From Sphagnum magellanicum (Eukaryota; Streptophyta; Sphagnopsida; Sphagnales; Sphagnaceae): DNA of 64,000 nt. The position numbers were made by a program, and so were the translations under genes. The stretch's first letter is position 1. Every line of letters starts with the position of its first letter. Positions 1 to 11,059 of this stretch are shown here, piece after piece. Under the pieces are notes generated by a model that worked only from the letters and a program-made list of their open reading frames with translations, made no database searches and was not told the origin of the DNA. Location: NCBI GenBank assembly GCA_021904315.1, contig CM038924.1, forward strand, positions 17,194,051-17,258,050, in the 5' to 3' direction.

Positions 1-3000
1 TGAGCTTTTCAAATATGTTGTGTGTGTGTGTGTGCTACATATATATGAGGGAATTACAAAATTTTGAACAACAAGTTCTACTTAGAGATGCTTCATCATT
101 AGTTTATATTTTAACACACATAATAGACTTGATGAATTCAAAAAAATCAAATAAATGGGGAAAATTTTGAGCACATTAGTGAAGAGCTATTAGACTGAAG
201 TATGCACCTCTTAAAAGAGGTGAGGGAAAATTTCCAATTCCTTGTGAAAAGTTTTGTTTGTTTTGGTTGGTAAAGGCATTTAGCTAGGATTTGCATATTA
301 ATATGATAATTTACATTTTGTGTCAACACTTGTTCTTCAAATAATGCAATAACTCGTCCTAATGTGACTTTAAGGTCATTTTTCATCTATGCAACAAAAA
401 AAAACTCTTGTCAGTACCAACCCATAGAAAAAAATGTAGTAGAAATGAGTTTTGGGTTCAATAGGAAAATGGACTTTAATAGACTCATTTGAGAAGTTTG
501 AGAATATTTATGGCTCGTGAATTATCATGGAAACATGTAACATAAATATGAATCTAGGAGATAATATTCTTAAATTTTTCCCCTCTTTGGCTATGGATTG
601 GATAAGGAAAATGTTGTTGCATCAGAAGGGATTGTTATATGGTGAGAACAAAGGTTTGATCTAGCTCTCTTTTGATATGCACTTCTTGAAGACATTGTTA
701 CATACAAGTTAGGTATTTGTAGAATGAGTAAGGTGTTTATTCATGTTGTTAAACATAGTATGATTTTCATGTAGAACTTTTTTCGCATTGAAAGACATTT
801 TTTCCATGTTTCTTGTTTTAGTTCATTATTTGTGTTAAAGATCTTGTAGGTGTTATTAATCTCTTTTGAATTAATATAATACCTAATTGCATTGAACTCT
901 ACCTATGCGCTATCAACAATAGTTACATTTGGGTACCAATAACGTGCATGTAAGAATGGCCTTTGATCGAGCTTTTACAACCATGGTGTAATGTTCCTCC
1001 TTGCCACAACATGTAATGAAAATGATATTAAAATACCATTTTGCAATCCATCAAAGATCATGAATATATATAATGATACTATAAGGCAAACCTTATAATA
1101 GGTTAGGATGCCACCCAAAGAAATGTGCAATAGGACATTATTATGCACATACAACATTATTTGAATATAACATTTTGTAATCAATTTCATTAGCTTTTGT
1201 TCACTTGTCCCAAAAGTCACATCATATGACATTTTCTCCTATTTCCATTTATGATCATCATTTTCATTTGCCATTCTATTTGAATTCAAATTGTGAATGG
1301 CACGTCCTTGTTAGAAATAGGATTCAAGTCTAATATTCCATATTCATATATATTGTAGCATAATACATTTTTTTCATTTTTAGTCACCCACATATGAACA
1401 CTGATGGGATCTTTCTTGTGTTTCTACCATAGTTTTTTAGGTCATTTATTATATAAATTATACACATCCACTATAAGTATAAAGGTGTCCCTTGTTGAAT
1501 TCCCATGAACTTAAATTCCATGCCCCACACATGTGCCTTGTGTTATTGCATTATTTGTGCATGAGAAAGGCATGTCCTTAACTATAACATTATATATTGT
1601 TTCGTCCCTACCAATAACCTAGTACCCATTGCATGATAGAACCTTTCATTGCAACTCCATGCCATGTTTGTCTTGTAACATTGTTGTGATCCATGTTGTG
1701 ATATTGTATGACACACATATTATTGTTCAAATATGGTTGTGTTGCATTAAAGAAACACAAAAGTCCCCTCTTCATGTCTTGACTTGCATTGAACTTGGTC
1801 ATTCTTTTCTTTGGAATGGATGAATGTGAAAGAAAAATTGAAGGTTCAGTAACTTTTCTCCTTTTGTTTCTTTATGGTGGATTGTAAATTTTTTTTCAAG
1901 TCATCTTATATTGTATAAATGTTTTCTAACATACCAAATGCATGATGGAATTTTCATGGATGTCATTCATTATAACTTTTTGGGACAAAACTTAAACAAT
2001 AAATCTTGTATTCTTGGGTTGACAAAGAGATCTAGCAATGATCTACATATTAATGAATCAAATGATGCCATTAAGCCTTCAAATTCAAAATTATGTGTAC
2101 ACTCCTTCATAATCAAAATAATAATACAACCCATCACAAATTAAAATCCTATTTTAATTATCTTAACACCTTAGCAAATAAAGCATTAGTTGGAAATCTC
2201 ATAATAACTTATACAATTTTGTTTTCAATTAGTCTTTTATTGAATTCTTTCTTTCTTTCACCATGTCTTGTTCCAATGAAGTAGGGTCTATCATCAAAGG
2301 ATAATACCATTGGTATCATTGGAATAATAACACTTGAAGAAAGACCATAAACATAATCCAAGGGCTTTTTATAAGTCAATTGAGCCTTAACCACAACCTA
2401 CATGCTACCATATCATTAACTTCCAAAGCAATAGAAATATCATTATAATGAAAAAACATTTAAGTCTTTCATGCCTACTTTCCAACACACACCCATATTA
2501 ATTTCCAAGCTTACCACCTACCATAGTAGGTGGCATTCTAATGAAACCACATATCATTGAAATCACAAGAAGATATGCAACCATAAATAAATCACCACTT
2601 TGTTTCTCATTTCCACATGCCCATTCTAATGAATTAAAAAATATTCTTTCATTGGTTAGTATGCTTGTAATCTCGAACAATAATTTGACAAATGTGCATA
2701 AAGTTGTGTCATAATTTTGTTTCTACTATTATTTGCTTTAAATGTTACTCCTCAGATCTTTGGCTTTTCCCTTGAAAGCTAATGCAATTGATTTTTGAAC
2801 CCATTACCACATGGCATGAACAAATTGAAAAACTCAACCAAATTTTAAAAATTTAAAGCGTAAACTAGAATTAAAAACCCATGGCTACATTGAATGTAAG
2901 TAGGAGCTTGAATGGGAGTAGGGTCCCATGAAGTCTAAACCCAAACCAATCCTTTTAATCTTATCATTTGGGTTCCCAATGACCACAATCCATGATATTT

Positions 3001-3235
3001 TTGCAACTTATTGTTTATATATCCATGATATTTCAAAGCTAAGATGCTTTTGAAGAACCTAATATTCAACTCATTGTTAGGAAAATGAATTATTGTCCAA
3101 TAATTATACATTGTTGAATTTTTTTTACATCAACCATTACTAAATTTGAAACAAAATTTTTTTTATAAAATAATATTAGTTGGAGGGTAGTTACTTTTGT
3201 TCATCTCTTAATTTGGCAACAATGATGTCATGCCC
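1..3235. other. AT-rich intergenic DNA
   Basis: No gene is supported here. Open frames are short, mostly lack ATG starts and show no family motif. A short TG dinucleotide run lies at about 18-34. The composition is AT-rich with many poly-A and poly-T runs. It lies downstream of the P450 gene and its exon relic, so decayed 3' exons of a P450 duplicate could be hidden here, but none was recognised by eye. Confidence 0.6.
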
Positions 3236-3347
3236 AACTTTTGTTTTCAAGGATAATGGCAATGGGTTTTACAATAGCTTGTTCTCATTTGAAAACAAAA
3301 ACTTGTTCCCTTCCCCCTCCTAGAGAAGATAAAAGATGCAACTTGAA
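3236..3347 (-). pseudogene. Relic of a P450 exon 2 (duplicate of the neighbouring gene)
   Basis: Read on the minus strand, this stretch begins with an acceptor-like TTGG tract followed by GTGTTCAAG, as at exon 2 of the intact P450 (7117-7286). It then encodes EGNKFLFSNENKL, identical to that exon, but a stop follows almost at once and the middle of the exon is shortened and out of frame. Sequence on its 5' side (about 3348-3600) also resembles intron 1 of the intact gene, for example the words around ATGTATG and CACTTAATG. This points to a genomic duplication rather than a processed copy. No other exon of the duplicate was found. It is non-functional. Confidence 0.8.
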
Positions 3348-3790
3348 CACCAACCAAACCAAGTTGAGAACTTTCATTACATGATCACCGAGCTTGTCAA
3401 TGCACATACAAATTCACATTGTAATCCTCATACCATGCACATTTGATTTACTTGTGATTCAACTCACATGCATTTGAGAAAAATGTATGTATGAATTGCA
3501 CTTAATGTTGAAAGTTTGAAGGAACCACCAAAGCGTAACATGGCCAATTTTACATGAATTGTGCAACTATTCATTGCATTGAATCAACCATATTTGGAAA
3601 TGGTACATGTAGGATTCATTATTGCTTACACAAAAAAATGAACAAAAGTTCATGTATGACAATGGTCCACAACACTTACAATCTTAAATCTTGAATTCCA
3701 CAAAACCTTTTTTATAAATAAATTAACTTTTCCTTTTCCACAAATTATTCTTGCCACTTGTGAGGAGTGTTTTGAATCAACATTTTGTTT

Positions 3791-3990
3791 ATTAGCAAAA
3801 TTTCGCCAGAAAGGGAATTTAAAAATTCAAAAATAAAAAATGAAGTGATTTTGGAGGTGGTCAATATGAAGAAATCAAAAAATAAATTGTAAAAATATAT
3901 AGATTGAGTTTCGCGTGTGGCCATGAGTATAGAAAGCCATTTAAGAAATTTGCCACAAACTCAATTTGTAGCCAAATTTGGCTAAACCTT
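3791..3990. repeat. Dispersed ~200-bp repeat with palindromic end
   Basis: This segment ends with the perfect palindrome TAGCCAAATTTGGCTA (3969-3984). Its other end, GCAAAATTTCGCCAGAAA followed by ATGAAGTGATTTT, reappears in inverted orientation at about 35300-35371. There the matching palindrome-like end lies at 35174-35189. A third, weaker copy of the palindromic end is at 44452-44467. The middle parts are poorly conserved. It is probably a decayed non-autonomous element; its limits are approximate. Confidence 0.45.
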
Positions 3991-4606
3991 CTTAGGGATG
4001 ATTGCCATTTTCTTTACATTTTCCTATGGATGATTACCATTTAGGTTACATTAAAAAATTCCAAAAAATACATTGGTTATGATTCTAGAGTTAATGAGAG
4101 CAACAAATTATTACCATGAATTTCATTGATTTATTTCCATGAATTTGTGTAATTCATTTTCCAAATTTAATATTTTGTTTTCTAGATTTATCCATAGCCT
4201 ATGGCTTCAAGCCATTCACCACATAATTATTATCATCATGTATGTATACATCATCTACTAAAATAACTACCTCACCAATCTCGCCTACCCAACTATATGA
4301 AAAAGCAAAATCTTTATAACTATTTTAAAAAGATCCTTTCATAATTTTCACCTCAATCTTTAACAATTATTTTGACCTCTTCCTCACATACCTTTTGAAA
4401 TCTACCCTTTCAAAGTGAAAATTAAATATTGAATTCAAATGAAATAACACATTACAACATATAATGAATATGGGCAACATCAAAACTCAATATAATCAAT
4501 TCATAACTTATAGATCCCACAAATATTCTAGGCAAATCAAGAGTATTAGTTATTATGTCTACGTTTTGGAAAAGTTTTTGATCATATATCCTTATTGAAC
4601 TTTTGA

Positions 4607-7600
4607 TTAATCTTTCTTATGGATTCTCAATTGAAGCCCTTTCTGAAAGGTAGGAAATGGATCCATTGTCATTTTTTCAAAAGGGTCAATCATTGACCAT
4701 TCATAATTCAACACCAAATGGTGTAGGAATATAACCATTTCAATGCGAGCAAACTCACTTCCAGGGCACATTCGAGGTCCACCTCCAAATGGCAAATAAG
4801 TGAAAGGTTGGGGTCCTGTTCCTTCAAAACGAGATGGATCAAACCTTTTAGGATTTGGGAAAAATTGTGGTGACAAGTGCGAACGTGGACCACTCCAAAC
4901 AACCTGCACAACATCCATGAATGTGGAAGGTTATTGATGCAATTAGTAAAGAAGAAACTCAATCCAACATTATGTTAATTCTTATTTAACATTTGGATTA
5001 ATGATAATTCAATTCAAAACATCATAATATAAAAGTTCATAAAAAATCTTTAGTGTGAAAAATCTTCCAATTGTGGTGTTAGGTTTGAAATGTGATTTGA
5101 TATTTGGCTAGGTCAAAAATCAATTTAATTAGTCAATTGGTATTTCTAAACTCGTCGACATGTGTTAGTTGGATGTGTAAATCATTGTTGGGTGGTTACC
5201 TTGTTTGGGGGTTACCACTAAAGGTTCTAGTTTTAATTCATAAAAAGTGAATCAAAATTAAGTTTGATTTTTCAAATTGATTTTAAAGTCAATTTTTTTA
5301 AAAACATTAAATTGAAAAACCAAACCAAAACCAAAATTGGAACCCATATCTTTGAAAAAAAAAATTGAAAAAAAATTAAATCAAGCACTAATTAGAAGTT
5401 AACTATTATTTCCAGTCCGAGTTCCTTACAATTTGATGTAGTTTTCAAAACAAGAACCCAAACTAGAACTAATTTTCTTTGGTTTGAAAAATCAAAGCCA
5501 AAACTAGAACCAGAATCACAATTTTTGTTTTAAAGAACCGAAACCAAAACTATTCTAATTTATTTTTAAAAATTGAAACCAGAAGACTTTCATAAAAGTC
5601 AAGAATTAGCCAACACTTATATTAACTTCAAGTAATTGTCTTATGGATTGGTAGTAGATTTACACAAGTATGCTTATGATAATATGAAAATTTTGTACTT
5701 TTATGAACTTGTTAACTAAATTAAGCTTAACCTATTTTGTGGTCCATCATTTCAAGAAACATAACATATAAAAATGTTTTCTACAACTCTTACCTTCCAA
5801 CCTTTTGGAATGGTAAATCCTCCATATTCAATCTCTTTAAGCGTTTCTCGTGGTGCAAATGCCAATATAGGTTGTATGCGCATAGTCTCTTGGATCACTT
5901 GCCACGTGTATTTCATTTTTTGTGTATCATCCCAACATAGCAAGTCTCCAACCTTTTCCATTGCAATTTTCTTTTGCTCTATCACATGCACAAATGTAAA
6001 TCTTCAATTTCAATTAAATCGAATTAGTTGGCAAAGAGAAAAGGATAAATTTGTGTTAAAATGGCGTAGAATGCCAATATATATAAAATGTGATTCCATC
6101 CAAATATTTCATTTTCTCAAGACCTTTTCACCAAATTTATGAACTAAACATCTAATCTAGGGAACATACCTTTAATAACCTCTTGTAAACAATGCGGATT
6201 TAAAAATAGATATTTGAGTACGACTCCAAGTGTGCTAGATGTTGTGTCATGGCCTGCAAATAAAAGGGTCAAAATGTTGTCTTTGATTTCGTCGTTGCTG
6301 ATTAGGTGGCCTTGATCATCAAGGGTGCTAATTAGAATTGACAAAAGATCCTGGCGAGGTGAGATCTTCCCTTTTTCCATATCCTGCCATTGAAAACAAT
6401 AATAAAAGTATGTACTTAAATGAAACCTATCAAATGTACATTATACATGGGAGGAACCACCATAACATGGCATCCCAACTATACTACCCAATTTGAAATT
6501 AATCAAGGCCAATTGTGAAAGTAATCAAAAACTTTGGAAATAAGTTTAAATTGATGGAAGACCACAAAAAAATTTGCAATATGGAATCACTTGCCTTTCG
6601 CTTCTGACGTATAGTTATTTCCAGTGTATGAAGCATTTTTTCACGTGCCAACCTAGCTTTGTGGTACGTAGTTCCAAGAAAATCCAATGGTAATGCAAAA
6701 AACCCTGCCATGTATGTATTCATATCATGTGCTAATGCATGAGATTCAGGGCCTTCTTTGATGCTCATGAATAAATCAATTGTCAAAGATAAAGTAATTT
6801 TTTTCAATAACGTCCGAGCTGTAATTTCATCTTTCTTTTCCCAGAATTGCTCAAAATGGGCTCTTATTGTTTCATGCATTATAGGCACAAAGCTTTGCAA
6901 GCCAATAGGGCCGAAGAAAGACGAGAGAATTTGGCGAGCCTTCCTAAACATTCAAAACCACAATTTATTAATCATGCCCATTCTCAATTATCATAGTCCA
7001 TTGTACTTCCATGATTAACACAACACAAAAATCACTTTAAACAAAAATGAATGCATGTCCAAGATCTATATGGTTGAAGGCTTTGTAAATGGATATATTG
7101 ATGGCAAGGTAGGTACTTGTGTTCTTCTCCTCTTTTCATGGAAATGCTGCCGTGCCCAGAAAGTTTTTGCATAGATGATGGCCATGAGACTTGCACTAGC
7201 TTGTTTTCATTTGAAAACAAAAACTTGTTGCCTTCAGGTGGACCTAGAAACACTTGTGGAGAAAATAAAATATGTGTCTTGAACACCTAAACCAATTTGA
7301 AACTTTAATCATATAATCACCTTGTCAATATGTAGATGAATTCCAATTTAAAATTAATATGCAATTCACTTGCATATGTTTAACATTGTATACACTAAAG
7401 AAAGATGTATGCAATACACATTTAATGATGAAACGAACATCTTTGGTAAATTTATATTCAATCATGTCACAAATAGAAATAGTGTTCAAGGATTACGTTT
7501 GATCTCTATCTTCACATCCTCAAAGTACCTTTGCATTTTCAAGTATTAAAATGATTTGTAGCTTGTCAAAATAAGAGTCCATAACATAGACATGTATTGC

Positions 7601-8221
7601 CAAGAAAACAATCCAATTCAAAATTCAAACTCCAAAGAACATGCACATTCCATATGAATGTTAGACATGTGACTTTAAGGATAAAGAAGCACCTTGAAAT
7701 AACCTAAGATGCATTTCCATGCAAAAGATTTAATTAACACATCATGCAATGCAAGTTTGATATTATTGTAAATATAGGTTCCATAAAGTTTGAAATGTAA
7801 AGTAGCATCATGATTGGGTTAAACACACCATCAATGTTTAACTATACTTCATAGAAAGCACTTTTGCAAAGATGTATAGGATAAATAGATGACAAACCTG
7901 TCCATATTTGGCGATACGAGGGTTCATAAAGTCCTCCATAAATTTATTAGCTTTATAAGCACGAAGAAACTCCAAAGTCTCTCCTAAAAAAGGGAGCCCA
8001 AGACTACCAGGAGGTAGAGTTGTTTTGGCACTGTCCTTCAAGTTTCTTTGCCAAGAGTACAACCTATACAAAGTAACGACTCCTATTACAATTCCAACAA
8101 CCAAGCCCACATCACGGACATCACGGAATGCTGAAGAAAGACACAAAAAGTCAGTGATTTTGCAATCATAATATGCTCGATGACCCATTTCTAACTTGTG
8201 CTTGCACCCTTTCCCGATCAT
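4607..8221 (-). CDS. Cytochrome P450, CYP85 clan (CYP716/CYP725-like), six exons
   Basis: Membrane-anchored haem-thiolate monooxygenase, probably acting at the ER on a triterpenoid, diterpenoid or sterol-like substrate. Exons on the minus strand: 8221-7898, 7286-7117, 6943-6595, 6383-6170, 5978-5794, 4903-4607. They join in frame to 512 aa with no stop. A hydrophobic anchor lies at residues 38-57 and the proline hinge PPGSLGLP at 70-77. The I-helix oxygen motif AGHDTT is at 324-329, ExxR (ETMR) at 383-386, FDPSRF at 435-440, and the haem loop FGGGPRMCPG at 453-462 with Cys460 as ligand. Length and all key residues are normal for the family, so the gene looks functional. Introns are 611, 173, 211, 191 and 890 bp; intron 3 has a GC donor. 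The start is uncertain: ATG at 8221, ATG at 8188 (501 aa), or an upstream exon spliced at 8130. Similarity to CYP716/CYP725 is judged from memory; the substrate is unknown. Confidence 0.92.
6384..6594 (-). other. GC-AG intron (intron 3 of the P450)
   Basis: Exon 3 ends CGAAAG and the next bases are GCAAGT, the best-known context for a GC donor. The intron ends ATGGCAG before GATATGG. Using this donor joins RQKRK directly to DMEKGK in phase 0, matching the family. The only GT nearby, two bases further on inside GCAAGTGA, would shift the frame. The other four introns of the gene are GT-AG. Confidence 0.85.
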
Positions 8222-8526
8222 TGGACTAGAAACTTATTTGCAACACGGTAGTAAACCTACAATATCCATATATAGACCATCCAAACTATGAACAGGAGTT
8301 GTTCGAATTCAGGTGTGTGCAATCAAGGAAATTTGTACAATGAAACCATGCCAAATTCATCGATAGGAGAATGTTGTACATGCACACTTGAACAAAAGAT
8401 GTGACAAAGAGTCAAGACTGTGTCTTGTAAATGACATCCCTCAACTATGGAAGGGGGTGCCTCATGAGGTGCTTCATATATGTGAAAGAGATTTGTAGCT
8501 CCTGTCAACAAAGACACAATTTCCAA
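8222..8526. other. Upstream region of the P450
   Basis: About 300 bp between the P450 start and the first direct repeat. It should hold the leader and core promoter if ATG 8221 or 8188 is used. No clear TATA box or second exon was identified. A 67-codon minus-strand frame at 8323-8526 shows no P450 features and is not called. Confidence 0.4.
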
Positions 8527-9079
8527 TGGTAAAGGCCCACCATCTCCAAAAGGATTTTACTTTTTGCAAGGTAATCAATTTTTTCTATTAATTTTCATGC
8601 ACATCCAAGGTCAGTTGTTACAAGATTTTTTTTTTGGTTTGACATGTGGAGCACCATATTTGTTATATAATTCATACCAATTTTGAATTAGTAGCACATT
8701 TGTCCCATTTGGAGGGATTTGTTAAAAATGTTGATGATAGCAATATTCAATGTTTATTGGCACTGGGTGATATATTTTTCAATTTTCTGATGTTGCATTA
8801 TTAGCTAGCATCCCAAGAGGAACTGGGATTAATGATGAAAAGTTTTTCGAATGTGTCAAGGTAGTTTTAAAACTAGTTTTAAAAATACTACCAAACTAAA
8901 ATTTGAGTCCAAATGTGGCTCTTGAAAAAAGAAAAATTAAATGGAAATTTTCTCAAGAAAAATGAGAATATTTCAAAAGAATATTCCCTTTCAATAAAAA
9001 ACACTTCTTCATATTTTGGCAAAATTTTGCACCAAAAGACATGCTGATTGGCACACCCAAGTCAATCCATCATGCTACT
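8527..9079. repeat. Direct repeat copy 1 (possible LTR)
   Basis: This ~553-bp segment begins TGGTAAAGGCCCA and is repeated in the same orientation at 10485-11040. Shared landmarks include ATCTCCAAAAGG, GGAGGGATTTGTTAAAAATGTTG, TTGGCACTGGGTGATAT, CAAACTAAAATTTGAGTCC and GAGAATATTTCAAAAGAAT. The copies differ by scattered substitutions and small indels, so the duplication is old. It lies just upstream of the P450 gene and could contribute promoter sequence. Confidence 0.8.
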
Positions 9080-10484
9080 TAGTGTTGGATTTCAAAGTAT
9101 TTCCTCACATATAATACATGCAATTGGAACCTGAAAGGATCAAAACTTTTGAACTTCAAAAAACTTCACCCCCATTAAAGTAGGTGCAAAATCATCTTGA
9201 CAAGGTTATGGATCTGTTTTTATTTTCACTATGTTTTATGAACCCATGACATCCACCTGAAAGGACTAATTAGCAATTCCAAAGCATGATTTCACAATCA
9301 TAATGTTCCTAGGAATAAGGGGGGCTTGTTGTGGGGGTATACAATGTTGGGTAGATATAATAGGTCTTTGAGAAAAACAGGTTAGACAAAATATGTGCCA
9401 AAGTAATTAGTTCCAGGTTTTATTTTATTTACATTGCAAAAATGTGGTAAACATGTTTACACAAAATAACTAAAAGGATACAAAAGTCAATGACAATTTC
9501 TTGTTATTTGTCCGATGAATTTAATTGAGATGGATAAATTTTCTTTTAAAAAAAAAAGTAATTCTTGCTGACCACCTGACACGTCTAGCAAGGTTGACAT
9601 AATTTCCGATTTTTCAGGAAAAAGATGAAAAGATGGGTTGTGCCATACCTATACACATGGGTTGCTATTTTGCAATTGATCAGATGAAATACATGACAGC
9701 ATATATGACATCATCCAAGTGACATATGCAGATTCTAGATATGTAAAGCATTGGCTTTTTTATTTTTATTTTTTGTCTTTGTTATTTGACAATCAGTTTC
9801 TAGCTGAATATTGGAGGCCTATCTTCCAAGTAATATTCTTTATGTAAGAGAATGGTAACCCCTCAACTCTTCATTTAATATTAATTTTTTTTCAATTGCG
9901 TGCTCCTTGTTTCCATTCCAAGTGATGGGGTGTTACTTCTCCCATTCTTTGAAGAATCCAATAGTTGTTTAACAAATCACACAAACTCCTCAAAAAGCAA
10001 CTCCTCGACGGGTTTTCTATTCTACGAACATTTTGTGGAGCAATTCATTAAATGAATATTTTTATATAAGTATAACCATTTAACATATATAAAATAAATT
10101 ATATATTTTTTGATAATTTTGTATTAAATTGATGGTTGAAACATTTATCTAATTCCTTCCCAACATGATAGTAACAGAACTTATATTTCTTAAGATTATC
10201 CGTCATGCAACTTTGATCAATGGAAGATATCATACTTGGGGAAAAAAATAGACGATGAAATATGCATTATGAGAATGCTCAACAAATCATGGAAAAGAAT
10301 AATAGGTAACACAATCGAATGGTCAGCATTCTGCCTAGTGAATAAAGAACGTCAGAAATATGAATGGAACAAAATAACATATAGTGAAATTTGCACAATT
10401 TTATGTTTCGAAAAAAAAATTCAAATAGTAAATCTAGTGAACATTTTAAAATAAAAATTAAACCTAACATATTATTCAAAAAGT
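9080..10484. other. Spacer between the direct repeats
   Basis: About 1.4 kb of AT-rich DNA. There is no long reading frame, no reverse transcriptase or gag motif, no convincing tRNA primer-binding site after copy 1 and no clear polypurine tract before copy 2. If the flanking repeats are LTRs, this is a non-coding (TRIM/LARD-like) or heavily eroded interior. Confidence 0.5.
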
Positions 10485-11040
10485 TGGTAAAGGCCCACGA
10501 TCTCCAAAAGGGTTGTATTTTTTGCAAGGTAATTATTTTTTTCTAGTAATTTTGATGCATATCAAAGGTCAATTGTCACAAGAAAAGAAATTTTTGTTTC
10601 ACATGTGGAACATGATACTTTATATATAATTTGTACCAATTTTCAATTAGTAGCCTATCTATCCCAATTGGAGGGATTTGTTAAAAATGTTGTTGATAAC
10701 ATATTCAATGTTTATTGGCACTGGGTGATATCTTTTTCAATTTTCTAATGTTGCATTATTGACTAACATCCCAAAAGGAACTAGCATTAAATGATGAAAA
10801 GTTTTAGAGCCTGTCAAGATAGCTTTTAAACTGGTTTTTAAAATGGTACCAAACTAAAATTTGAGTCCAAATGTGACCCTAAAAAAAAATAATAATAATA
10901 AATGGAAAATTTCTCAAGAAAAATGAGAATATTTCAAAAGAATAATCCCTTTCAGGAAAAATCTTCACATTTCAAATTGCAAAATTTTGCACTAAAAGAC
11001 ATGTTGATTGAGACGCTCAAGTTAACCCATCATGTTACCA
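10485..11040. repeat. Direct repeat copy 2 (possible LTR)
   Basis: Second copy of the repeat at 8527-9079. It starts TGGTAAAGG and ends ATGTTACCA, so its outermost six bases form the inverted pair TGGTAA/TTACCA and fit the TG...CA rule of LTRs. The five bases before copy 1 (tccaa) and after copy 2 (agcaa) agree in only three positions, so no clean target-site duplication is visible. Confidence 0.75.
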
Positions 11041-11059
11041 AGCAATCCCTTACCTACCC

